Shown here: piece by piece, positions 18,093 through 25,679 of the stretch
Layout: every line of letters begins with the position of its first letter
How positions within the stretch are numbered: the first letter of the stretch is position 1
DNA from: [Actinomadura] parvosata subsp. kistnae
GTDB taxonomy: Bacteria; Actinomycetota; Actinomycetes; Streptosporangiales; Streptosporangiaceae
DNA: 64,000 bases
Direction of reading: 5' to 3'
NCBI RefSeq assembly: GCF_900323885.1
Contig: NZ_OOHJ01000022.1
Span: 434,001-498,000, forward strand
Made by a program: the position numbers and the translations under genes
Notes under the pieces: model-generated
Databases searched by the model: none
What the model was told of the DNA's origin: nothing
Seen by the model: the letters and a program-made list of their open reading frames with translations, nothing else

Positions 18093-19333
18093 GCGGCGGC
18101 CCGGCGGCGCAGGACAGCGGGCGCCGTCTCCTTCAGCAAGAAGCAGAACCCCACGACGGCCAGCGCGCCGGCGGCGGCGATGAACATCGCGGCCCGCAAC
18201 CCCCACTGGTCGGACGCCCAGCCCGCCACCATCGGCCCGAGGAACCCGCCGGCCAGCTCGCCCACGCCCATGATCACGCCGAGGGCCGTGGCCAGCGCCG
18301 CGCGGGGCACGGTCTCGGCCGGGATCGTGGCCATGAACAGCGTGAAGCAGCCGAGGCCGGTGTAGGTGACGACCATGAGGGCGCCGAGCAGCACGGGGCT
18401 CTCGACGAACACGACGGCCAGCGGGCAGCACACCGCCAGCGCCGTGAACCCGATCAGCGCCGGCTTGCGCCCGATCCGGTCGGAGATGGCGGGCGTGGCG
18501 AACCCCCACAGCACCCACGCCACCCCCAGGCAGGTCATGACGCCGCTCATCGTGCCGGGGTCGAAGCCCTTCACCTGGGTCAGGTACGTCGGCGTGAACG
18601 TGATGATGGTGACGAACCAGGTCAGGTAGCAGCAGGCGATGAGCATGCAGACCACGATGTTGCGCAGCCGCAGCACCTCGCCCAGCGGCACCTTGACCGT
18701 CTCCTCCCGCACCTGGGGGGCGCGGGGAGCGCGCTCGCGCACGAACTTCCAGATGAGCGCGGCCATGATCAGCCCGGGGACGATCGTGACGTAGAACGCG
18801 ACCCGCCAGTCGTAGGTCTCGGCCAGCCACACCACGACCAGCGGGGCCACGATGCCGCCGAGCAGCCCCGCCGACGAGCCCTGCAGCAGCCCCATGTTGA
18901 AGCCGCGCCGGCTCTCCCTGGACGCCTCCACCATCAGCGACTGCGCCATCGGCAGCACCGCGCCCTCGGCCGTGCCCATCAGCGCCCGCGCCACGAGCAG
19001 CCCGGCGAACCCGCCCATGAGCCCGGACGAGGCGGAGAACAGCGAGAACAGCACCACGGCCACGACCAGGATCGGCTTGCGCCGCCCGAGCGCGTCCGAC
19101 AGGCGGCCGGCGAACATGCCGGCCAGCGCCCACGTGAGCGCCAGCACGCCGGACAGCGTGCCCAGCTCGGCGTTGGACAGGCCGAAGTCCCGGTCCATGT
19201 ACGGCGCGAGGAACGACAGCGCCTGACGGTCGAAGAAGACGAACCCGAAGGACAGGAAGAGGATGACGAGCAGGCGGAGCTCGTACCGGTCGGCGGCGCG
19301 GGCGTCCGGCGCGGCCGTGCTGGTGTCGGTCAT
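18089..19333 (-). CDS. MFS transporter (metabolite/H+ symporter type)
   Basis: This 414-residue protein has about 12 membrane segments. The MFS signature between TM2 and TM3 is GRLSDALGRRKP, and a second copy SDRIGRKPAL follows the central loop. The N-terminal FFDRQALSFLAPYM resembles the aromatic-acid/hexuronate transporter group of MFS importers. It is co-transcribed with the alcohol dehydrogenase (ATGA overlap) and follows the cupin gene by 33 bp, so it most likely imports the substrate of this catabolic operon. Confidence 0.85.
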   Translation of the reverse strand: MTDTSTAAPDARAADRYELRLLVILFLSFGFVFFDRQALSFLAPYMDRDFGLSNAELGTLSGVLALTWALAGMFAGRLSDALGRRKPILVVAVVLFSLFSASSGLMGGFAGLLVARALMGTAEGAVLPMAQSLMVEASRESRRGFNMGLLQGSSAGLLGGIVAPLVVVWLAETYDWRVAFYVTIVPGLIMAALIWKFVRERAPRAPQVREETVKVPLGEVLRLRNIVVCMLIACCYLTWFVTIITFTPTYLTQVKGFDPGTMSGVMTCLGVAWVLWGFATPAISDRIGRKPALIGFTALAVCCPLAVVFVESPVLLGALMVVTYTGLGCFTLFMATIPAETVPRAALATALGVIMGVGELAGGFLGPMVAGWASDQWGLRAAMFIAAAGALAVVGFCFLLKETAPAVLRRRAAA

Positions 19334-19366
19334 GACGATCTCACTTCGAGGGGGGTGCGCCGCGGC

Positions 19367-19900
19367 TCAGCGGAACAGGGAGTCGACGTGGTCGGCGCCG
19401 ATCCCGACCTTCTCGTAGTGCTCGCGGCACATCTTGATGTAGTCGTGCACGTCGAAGAAGCCGTCGGGCTCGCCGTTCTCGTCGAGCCAGATGAGCGGGC
19501 CCTTGACGATGAAGAACGTCTTCATCGGCTCGCCGCTGTCGTAGGCGACCAGCGTGTGGCCCTCGCCGGGCGCCTCGTAGACGAAGTCGCCCGCGGTCGC
19601 CGTCCACGGCCGCTCCAGGTAGCCCCACTTGCCGGAGATCGTGTACGCGAACACCTCGTGCGGGTGGTAGTGCCGGTTGACCAGCCCGGCCTCCTTGGCG
19701 CGCAGGATGTCGGCCCAGCTGTTGTCCTTGACGTTGATCCACAGCGGGCGGGAGCCGACGGTCTCGGTGAACGGCACGTAGTAGCGGTCGTCGTCGGTGG
19801 CCACCTGGGACAGGTAGACCTCGGGCAGGGCGTCGGGGCGGAAGGAGTTCTCGATCGGCTTGAGGTCCTTCCAGAACTCTCCGGTGGGCATGTCGGGCAT
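19367..19900 (-). CDS. Cupin-fold dioxygenase-like protein
   Basis: This 177-residue protein is related to the 2,4'-dihydroxyacetophenone dioxygenase cupin family. Metal-binding candidates are H77, H79 and H81 in NRHYHPHEV, a glutamate in GYLE (E96) and H115 in GEGHTLVAY. ATG at 19900 is chosen because GGGGACG lies directly upstream; the frame is open further upstream but without a ribosome site. It is the first gene of the operon with MFS, alcohol dehydrogenase and SDR. If it is a dioxygenase it would cleave a ketone/aryl substrate, which remains inference. Confidence 0.78.
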   Translation of the reverse strand: MPDMPTGEFWKDLKPIENSFRPDALPEVYLSQVATDDDRYYVPFTETVGSRPLWINVKDNSWADILRAKEAGLVNRHYHPHEVFAYTISGKWGYLERPWTATAGDFVYEAPGEGHTLVAYDSGEPMKTFFIVKGPLIWLDENGEPDGFFDVHDYIKMCREHYEKVGIGADHVDSLFR

Positions 19901-20023
19901 GTGAACGTCCCCTTTCGTGGCGTGTTTCCCGGAAGTGAATCCCGGAGGGGCCGGTGCCGTCTTTCCCGTGGGAGACCTGGCCGCTTGCACATTTCGGACA
20001 TGCGTCCCGTCGGCCGGGGTGCG

Positions 20024-20401
20024 TTACGCCGCGTCCGGCGTGACCTGGTAGTGGGCGATGCGCCAGCCGTCCCGCGTCCGCTTCACCAGCACGCCGAGAT
20101 GGACGGCCAGGGCGGGCCGGTCGGTGAAGGTGAAGTCGACGGCCAGGTAGCCGAGCACGAGGTCGTCGGCGAGTGCCCTTGTCTCGACGATGCGGTACGC
20201 CGCCTTCAGTCCGGGCGGCTGGGAGTCGTAGTAGGCGGCGACGCCGGCCCTTCCGACCGTGTAGGGGCGCAGGCCCTGGAAGATCGCGTCCTCGGTGAAG
20301 AGGGCGGCCACCCGCTGCGGGTCGTGCGCGTCCACGCCGGCCCGCCACTGTTCGAGGACGTCCCGCAGGACGTCCCGCTCGCTGGTCATCTCGCGGCTCA
20401 T
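20024..20401 (-). CDS. SnoaL-like/SgcJ-type small protein (NTF2-like fold)
   Basis: This 125-residue protein has the NTF2-like cone pattern: an N-terminal helix with QWRAGVDAHDPQRVAALFTEDAIF, then strands ending WRIAHYQVTPDAA. It belongs to the DUF4440/SgcJ-EcaC-like group, whose members act as small hydrolases, isomerases or binding proteins. The ATG overlaps the SDR stop by ATGA, so it is co-expressed with the upstream reductase. No catalytic residue can be assigned with confidence. Confidence 0.75.
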   Translation of the reverse strand: MSREMTSERDVLRDVLEQWRAGVDAHDPQRVAALFTEDAIFQGLRPYTVGRAGVAAYYDSQPPGLKAAYRIVETRALADDLVLGYLAVDFTFTDRPALAVHLGVLVKRTRDGWRIAHYQVTPDAA

Positions 20402-21117
20402 GCTCGGTGACCGGCGCTCATGCCGCCGTCGACGTGCAGGATCTCGCCGGTGACGAAGGGCGCGTTCTCCAGGAAGACGACCGCGTCCACGACGTCCCCC
20501 GGCTCGCCCATCCGGCCCACGGGGTGCAGCGCCGCGAGGGCCTCGTGGGTCTCCTCGGGGTGCATCGGGGTCTTGATGGTGCCGGGCGAGACCGCGTTGA
20601 CGCGGATGCCGCGGGTGGCGTACTCGATGGCGAGGGACTTCGTGGCGGCCTGGAGGCCGCCCTTGCTCAGCGAGGCCAGCACGGACGGGACGCGGGCGTC
20701 GGCGTTGTCGACCAGGCTGGTGGTGATGCTGACGACGTGGCCGCCGCCCTGGTCGAGCATGCGTGCGATGGCGAGCTGGGTGATGTGGTAGAAGCCGTCG
20801 ATGTTGACGGCCCGTACGGCGTGGTAGTCGTCGAGGGTGTAGTCGGTGAACGGCTTGGCGACGAAGATGCCCGCGTTGTTGACGAGGGTGTCGACCCGGC
20901 CGAACCGTTCGACGGCGGCGGCGATCGCCCGCTCGGCGGTGGCGCGCTCGGCGATGTCCCCCTGGACGGTGACGGTTCCCGGGTCGCCGGACGGGGAGAT
21001 CGTGCGCGAGACGGCGACGACGGCGTGGCCGAGCTTGCGGTAGGCCTCGACGAGGCCGGCGCCGATGCCCTGCGACGCGCCGGTGATGACGGCGACCTTC
21101 TGCTGCTGGTTGCTCAT
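20398..21117 (-). CDS. SDR-family oxidoreductase with non-canonical active site
   Basis: This 239-residue SDR has an intact Rossmann loop (TGASQGIG), NNAG, the SPG motif and a C-terminal VDGGMSAGH end. The usual catalytic Tyr-x-x-x-Lys is replaced: the segment reads SVLASLSKGG, with alanine where tyrosine is expected, while the lysine is kept. Such variants exist in the family, and some are still enzymes or have become regulatory. It is first in a two-gene unit with the SnoaL-like protein. A palindromic TetR-type site at 21136-21153, 19 bp upstream of the start, points to control by the TetR gene at 22262. Confidence 0.85.
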   Translation of the reverse strand: MSNQQQKVAVITGASQGIGAGLVEAYRKLGHAVVAVSRTISPSGDPGTVTVQGDIAERATAERAIAAAVERFGRVDTLVNNAGIFVAKPFTDYTLDDYHAVRAVNIDGFYHITQLAIARMLDQGGGHVVSITTSLVDNADARVPSVLASLSKGGLQAATKSLAIEYATRGIRVNAVSPGTIKTPMHPEETHEALAALHPVGRMGEPGDVVDAVVFLENAPFVTGEILHVDGGMSAGHRA

Positions 21118-21135
21118 GATGACGACCCTTTCTAC

Positions 21136-21153
21136 TAGACGGTCGGTCGTCTA
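21136..21153. promoter_or_regulatory. TetR-type operator in front of the SDR gene
   Basis: TAGACGGTCGGTCGTCTA is an imperfect 18-bp palindrome. It shares the core and right arm (GGTCGTCTA) with the site at 22892-22909 in front of a TetR gene, suggesting one repressor for both. Confidence 0.6.
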
Positions 21154-21259
21154 TCGACGATGTGACGGTAGGCGTCGCGTGTGGAGAAGTCAAAGGATCA
21201 CGGCGTTGCGGCCGGGACCGGCAGGCTCTTACCTGCTAGCCGCAGACTCCCAGCGCAGG

Positions 21260-22180
21260 TCAGGACCGGTGCGGATCGTTCCTGGGCAACCAGGCGTCCG
21301 GGCCGTGGATGCCCAGGTCGCCCTCGGCGCCCAGGGCCTCGGCGACGCCCAGCACCGCGTTGCGGTCCTCGCTCCTGCGCCACACCAGCGACCACGTCCA
21401 GTAGACCTCGGGCGCGACGACGGGCCGCTTGACGAGGTCCGGCGGCAGCGGGGCGGTCTGGCCCTTCGGCGAGTTGATGACCGGGCGGCGGCTGCGCCGT
21501 ACGTGGTCGAAGAAGGCGGCGCCGGTGATGCCGCCGTCGGAGACGCGCACCGCGCGGGCCCCCGTGTCGCGGGCCAGTTCCTCGGCGTAGACGTTCCAGG
21601 ACCACCAGGAGGTGGTGTCGTCGTCGAGCAGGACGGCGGTCTCGCGGGCCGGGACCGGGCCGGTGCCGGGGCCGGTCGCGACGGCGTACAGGCGGTCGGC
21701 GCCGATCAGCCGGGCACGCAGGCCGCGCCGCTCCAGGTCCTCGGCGCGCAGCCAGCACACCGCGAGGTCCAGGCCGCCCTCGGCGACCCGGGCGGCCTGC
21801 GTGTGCGAGGGCGCCACCCAGGCGTCCATGTGGACCCGCGCCACGGCGGCGGTGCGGGCGGTCAGGTCCGGCGGCAGCCAGTTGACGTACCCGAGCCGGA
21901 CCGGCTCCGAGCCGGACAGGCGGCGGGCGCGGTGCCGCAGGTCGTCGGCGCGCTCCAGCAGGGCCCTGGTCTCGGGGAGCAGCGCGGCGCCGGCCGGGGT
22001 GAGCGACACCGAGCGGCGGTCCCGGTCGAACAGGCGCACCCCGAGGTCCCGTTCCAGCGCCTTGATCTGCTGCGACAGGGAGGGGCCGGCGATCAGCAGC
22101 CGAGCGGCGGCGCGGCCGAAGTTCAGCTCCTCGGCGACCGCGACGAAATACTGCAACTGGCGCAGCTCCATACTCGCCAT
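21260..22180 (-). CDS. LysR-family transcriptional regulator
   Basis: This 306-residue regulator has an N-terminal winged helix (MELRQLQYFVAVAEELNFGRAAARL..., with the LysR signature up to about residue 65) and a periplasmic-binding-like effector domain (about 95-290). The start may be ATG 22180 or, three codons in, ATG 22171, which begins the usual MELRQL sequence and has GGCGAG closer by. It lies upstream of, and on the same strand as, the SDR/SnoaL pair. No LysR T-N11-A site was confirmed. Confidence 0.83.
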   Translation of the reverse strand: MASMELRQLQYFVAVAEELNFGRAAARLLIAGPSLSQQIKALERDLGVRLFDRDRRSVSLTPAGAALLPETRALLERADDLRHRARRLSGSEPVRLGYVNWLPPDLTARTAAVARVHMDAWVAPSHTQAARVAEGGLDLAVCWLRAEDLERRGLRARLIGADRLYAVATGPGTGPVPARETAVLLDDDTTSWWSWNVYAEELARDTGARAVRVSDGGITGAAFFDHVRRSRRPVINSPKGQTAPLPPDLVKRPVVAPEVYWTWSLVWRRSEDRNAVLGVAEALGAEGDLGIHGPDAWLPRNDPHRS

Positions 22181-22261
22181 GCTACGGGCGTGAGAGGCAA
22201 CGCCTACCAGCCGTCAGGGCGTCCGGGCGCACCGGCGTCAGAGGCGGGCGATTCGCAGGCG

Positions 22262-22882
22262 TCAGAGGCCGGCGGGAACCTCGTCGGGCGTGCGGGCGCC
22301 CAGCAGCGCCAGGCAGTTGGCCCACAGGGCGTCGAGCCGCCGCGGGTCGTTGTAGAGCTTGGCGAACAGCACCTGCCCCTCAAGCTGGGCCACCACCGAC
22401 CGCGCCGCCTCCCGGGTGTCGGCCACGGCGACGTCACCGCGCGCGCGGGCCTCGGCGATGACCGCGTCGACCAGCTCGACCTGCGCCTCGAAGATCTCCT
22501 GCAGCCGGACGCGGACGGCTTCGGTGTGGTTGCTCATCTCCAGCGTGAGGTTCCCGAACAGGCAGCCGGAGACGGTGCCGCAGGTGCGCTGCCCGGCGCG
22601 CTGGGCGGCCTGCGTCACCTCGAACAGCCGCCGCAGCCGCGTCAGCGGCTCCGACCCGCCCGACAGCGCCTCCTTCCAGGCCCGCTGCTGGCCGGCCCAG
22701 TGCTCGTCGATGACCGCCAGCGCGAGGGCCTCCTTCGACTCAAAGAAGTAGTAGAAGCTGCCCTTGGGCACACCCGCGGCCTTGCAGATCTCGGCGACAC
22801 CGAGGGCGGTGTAGCCGCGCAGCTCGATGAGCGCTCGCGCGGCGTCGACGATCTTCTCCCTGGCATCGCTGGTCCGTCCCAT
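22262..22882 (-). CDS. TetR/AcrR-family regulator, probable repressor of the SDR/SnoaL unit
   Basis: This 206-residue repressor has an N-terminal HTH (about residues 8-53: IVDAARALIELRGYTALGVAE, KAAGVPKGSFYYFF) and a ligand domain with a QRTCGTVSGCLFGN motif typical of YxaF/LmrA-like members. A nearly palindromic site (22892-22909) lies just upstream of its own start, and a related site lies before the SDR gene at 21117. This supports autoregulation plus repression of that reductase. Confidence 0.85.
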   Translation of the reverse strand: MGRTSDAREKIVDAARALIELRGYTALGVAEICKAAGVPKGSFYYFFESKEALALAVIDEHWAGQQRAWKEALSGGSEPLTRLRRLFEVTQAAQRAGQRTCGTVSGCLFGNLTLEMSNHTEAVRVRLQEIFEAQVELVDAVIAEARARGDVAVADTREAARSVVAQLEGQVLFAKLYNDPRRLDALWANCLALLGARTPDEVPAGL

Positions 22883-22891
22883 ACCACCGAG

Positions 22892-22909
22892 TGTACGACC
22901 GGTCGTCTA
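22892..22909. promoter_or_regulatory. TetR-type operator upstream of the TetR gene at 22262
   Basis: TGTACGACCGGTCGTCTA contains the perfect 12-bp palindrome ACGACCGGTCGT and matches the right arm of the site at 21136. It lies at the very end of the neighbouring TetR gene, 10 bp before the start codon at 22882. Confidence 0.6.
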
Positions 22910-23518
22910 CTAGGGCTTGAGCGCCGCCCGCACGCCCGGCAGCACGGCGGCGCGGAAGGCCGCGTCCAGCTCCGCCGGGGAGGCGGTCGTCTCGCCCTCG
23001 ATCCGGGCCCGCAACAGCCCCATGAACGCGCCCACCACGCACGTCACCAGCAGGTCGAGCGCGGCCGACTCCCCTGCACCCGCCGCGACCAGCTCGTTCC
23101 TGACCACCGCGGCCAGCAGCTGCTCGCCCCGGGCGTGCACCAGGCCGCCGCTGCGCCTGCCCATCAGCGCCCGGACCAGCCGCTCCTGCTCGCCCACGTG
23201 CTCGAACATCGGCCGGCTGAACGCGAACAGCTCCCCCGGCCCGCCGCCGCCCGGCGCCGGGTGCAGGAAGGTGAGCTGCTCGATGTTGCTGAACAGCACG
23301 TCCTGCTTGTCGGTGAAGTGGGCGTAGAACGTGGAGCGGCCGACGTCCGCCCGCTCGATGATGTCGGTGACGGTCACCGCGTCGTAGCCCTTCTCCAGGA
23401 TCAGCGCCACCAGCGCCTCCTGGATCAGCCGCCGCGTCCGCCGCACCCGCCGGTCGCCGGACACTTTCCCGCCTTCTGTCCGGTACGGCACACCTGGGCC
23501 GATCTGCTCGTTGACCAC
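22910..23518 (-). CDS. TetR-family regulator, divergent from a methyltransferase
   Basis: This 202-residue TetR-type repressor has its HTH at about residues 20-72 (RRTRRLIQEALVALILEKGYD, VTDIIERADVGRSTFYAHF). The C-terminal domain is Ala/Leu-rich and ligand-unassigned. It is transcribed divergently from the methyltransferase at 23579. The 60-bp gap contains a perfect 7+7 bp inverted repeat, so control of that gene and of itself is likely. Confidence 0.85.
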   Translation of the reverse strand: MVNEQIGPGVPYRTEGGKVSGDRRVRRTRRLIQEALVALILEKGYDAVTVTDIIERADVGRSTFYAHFTDKQDVLFSNIEQLTFLHPAPGGGGPGELFAFSRPMFEHVGEQERLVRALMGRRSGGLVHARGEQLLAAVVRNELVAAGAGESAALDLLVTCVVGAFMGLLRARIEGETTASPAELDAAFRAAVLPGVRAALKP

Positions 23519-23524
23519 GCCTCA

Positions 23525-23545
23525 TTATGAACGCATGCTTCATAA
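23525..23545. promoter_or_regulatory. Operator between divergent TetR and methyltransferase genes
   Basis: TTATGAA and TTCATAA form perfect inverted arms around a 7-bp centre (CGCATGC). This is the only AT-rich palindrome in the 60-bp divergent promoter. Confidence 0.65.
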
Positions 23546-23578
23546 CCGAACACCTTGTCCGGTAACCGAGGAGCGATC

Positions 23579-24217
23579 ATGGGCCTGGGAAAGCTGCTGC
23601 ACAGCCACCGCGAGCACGCCGACGAGGGCGGCGTCATCGAGCGCCCGCGCGCGTACGAGGTCGTCGCCGAGCTCGCCTACCTCGGCGGCCGGCGCGCCGC
23701 CTTCACCCGCCTGGCCGCCGCCGCCCGGCCGCGCCCCGGTGACCGCGTCCTCGACGTCGGCTGCGGCACCGGCTACCTGAGCCGCATCCTGTCGCCCGTC
23801 AGCGGCCACGTCACCGGGCTCGACCCGTCCCCCGCGATGATCGCCCACGCCACGGAGCGGGCCCCGTCGAACTGCACCTACGTCGTCGGCGAGGGCCAGG
23901 ACCTGCCCTTCCCCGACGGCTCGTTCGACCTGGTGGTCTCCAGCCTGGCCATGCACCACATGCCGCGCGAGGCCAGGCCGGAGGCGCTGCGGCAGATGTT
24001 CCGGGTGCTGCGCCCGGGCGGGCGGCTGCTCATCGCCGAGTTCAGCCCGCCGAGCGGGCACCTCGCCCGCCGGCTCGTCGGCCTGCTCACCGGCCCCGCC
24101 ATGCGGCACGACCCGCACGAGCTGCTGGGCAGCATGATCCCGGACGCCGGCTTCCAGGTGACGGACGAGGGCCGGCTGCCGCACCTCATGTACTACGTCC
24201 GCGCGACCCGCCCTTAG
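23579..24217 (+). CDS. Class I SAM-dependent methyltransferase
   Basis: This 212-residue UbiE/Coq5-like methyltransferase has motif I VLDVGCGTGYLS near residue 58, the acidic GLDPS after strand 2, QDLPFPDGSFDLVVSSLAMH (motif II/III) and LRPGGRLLIAEF. ATG at 23579 has CGAGGAG about 6 nt upstream; an upstream GTG is open but has no ribosome site. Control by the divergent TetR repressor suggests an inducible role, perhaps methylation of a small toxic molecule. The substrate is unknown. Confidence 0.83.
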   Translation: MGLGKLLHSHREHADEGGVIERPRAYEVVAELAYLGGRRAAFTRLAAAARPRPGDRVLDVGCGTGYLSRILSPVSGHVTGLDPSPAMIAHATERAPSNCTYVVGEGQDLPFPDGSFDLVVSSLAMHHMPREARPEALRQMFRVLRPGGRLLIAEFSPPSGHLARRLVGLLTGPAMRHDPHELLGSMIPDAGFQVTDEGRLPHLMYYVRATRP

Positions 24218-24388
24218 CGGAACGCGAAACGCGAAACGCGGTCGGGGCGATTGACGGGTGGGGGCGACGGGGGGTGATGTGGCCCGTCGGGCAGGTGTTC
24301 GCGGCCCTGCGGTGACTACGAACCGCCTGGCCGGTACAGGCGGCGACGCGGACAGTTGAAGGTCCGAACCGCACATTGGAGACCTCCC

Positions 24389-25606
24389 ATGGAGCCATTG
24401 CCGATCCCGGTCCCCGGCGAGCGGACGTCCCAGACGATCCGCCGCATCAGGGACGAAAGCGGCCCCGTCGTGCCCATCGAGCTGCCGGGCAAGGTCAGCG
24501 CCTGGGCCGTGACGTCGTACGACACGGTGGACGCCGTCCTGTCCAACGACGGCGTCCTCTACAGCAAGAACCCGCGCCACTACACCGCCCTGCACGACGG
24601 CACCGTCCCGCCTGACTGGCCGATCCGCCAGCTCATCGAGGGCGACCACCTGCTGGCCAAGGACGGCACGGACCACCGGCGGCTGCGCAGCCTGGTCAAC
24701 CGCGCCTTCACCCCGGCACGCGTGCAGTCGCTCGCCCCGCGCATCCAGGAGCTGACCGACGAGCTGCTGGACCGGCTGGAAGGCGAGGGCGAGACGGTGG
24801 ACCTGGTGTGGCACTTCACCGAGCCGCTGCCGGTGGCCGTGATCTGTGAGCTGTTCGGCGTGCCCGAGCCGGAGCGGGCGCTGATCCGGCGCTGCACGCA
24901 CGTCCTGCTGTCGCACACCGCCGGCCCGGACGAGGCGGCCGCGGCGGGCGGCGAACTGCTCGGATACCTGAGCACGTTCATCGGCCGCAAGCGGGACGAT
25001 CCGGGCGACGACCTGACCACCGCGCTCATCCGCGCCCAGGAGGCCGACGGCGACCGGCTCTCGGACAACGAGATGTTGTGGATCCTGTGGCTGGTGCTCA
25101 TCGCCGGCCACGAGACGACCGTGCACCTGCTCGCGAACGCCGTCATCGCCCTGTGCACCCACCGCGACCAGCTCGCCGCCGCCCAGGCCGACGACTCCTG
25201 GGAGCAGGTCGTCGAGGAGACGCTGCGCAGCCGCAACTCGGTGATGAACGTGCTGTTCCGCTATCCGCTGGACGACGTCTCCGTGGCCGGCACCACGATC
25301 AGGACCGGCGAGCCGATCATGGTCGCCATCGGCGGCGCCGGCACGGACCCCGCCAGGTACGGCGAGGACGCCGGCCGCTTCGACATCTCGCGCGAGCAGG
25401 AGCCGCACCTGGCCTTCGGCCGCGGGCCGCACTTCTGCCTGGGCGCGCCGCTGGCCCGGCTGGAGTCCCGGATCGCGTTGCGCACCCTGTTCACCCGCTT
25501 CCCCGGCCTGCGCCTCTCGGTGGACGCGGACGACATCCCGTACACGTCATCCTTGATCACCGAAGGGCCGACGGAGCTGCCGGTCGTGCTGGGCGCACCG
25601 GCCTGA
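24389..25606 (+). CDS. Cytochrome P450
   Basis: This 405-residue soluble bacterial class I P450 has the I-helix oxygen-binding motif AGHETT (239-244), ExxR around the EETLR segment, and a heme loop FGRGPHFCLG with the cysteine ligand at C350. ATG at 24389 has TGGAG 8 nt upstream. No ferredoxin gene is adjacent, so redox partners must come from elsewhere. It stands alone between the methyltransferase and a LuxR-type regulator. CYP107/105-like bacterial P450s with this layout hydroxylate secondary metabolites or xenobiotics. Confidence 0.9.
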   Translation: MEPLPIPVPGERTSQTIRRIRDESGPVVPIELPGKVSAWAVTSYDTVDAVLSNDGVLYSKNPRHYTALHDGTVPPDWPIRQLIEGDHLLAKDGTDHRRLRSLVNRAFTPARVQSLAPRIQELTDELLDRLEGEGETVDLVWHFTEPLPVAVICELFGVPEPERALIRRCTHVLLSHTAGPDEAAAAGGELLGYLSTFIGRKRDDPGDDLTTALIRAQEADGDRLSDNEMLWILWLVLIAGHETTVHLLANAVIALCTHRDQLAAAQADDSWEQVVEETLRSRNSVMNVLFRYPLDDVSVAGTTIRTGEPIMVAIGGAGTDPARYGEDAGRFDISREQEPHLAFGRGPHFCLGAPLARLESRIALRTLFTRFPGLRLSVDADDIPYTSSLITEGPTELPVVLGAPA

Positions 25607-25644
25607 ACCGGCGCGCCCGGGCCAGGGGCGCGGGGCGCGGCGAA

Positions 25645-25675
25645 TTGTCCGAAACGCAGGTCCGCGATGCATAAT
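25645..25675 (+). promoter_or_regulatory. Probable promoter of the large LuxR-family gene, giving a near-leaderless transcript
   Basis: TTGTCC (25645-25650) and CATAAT (25670-25675) are separated by 19 bp. Transcription starting 6-8 nt after the -10 would begin at or next to the ATG at 25680. Confidence 0.4.
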
Positions 25676-25679
25676 TGGG

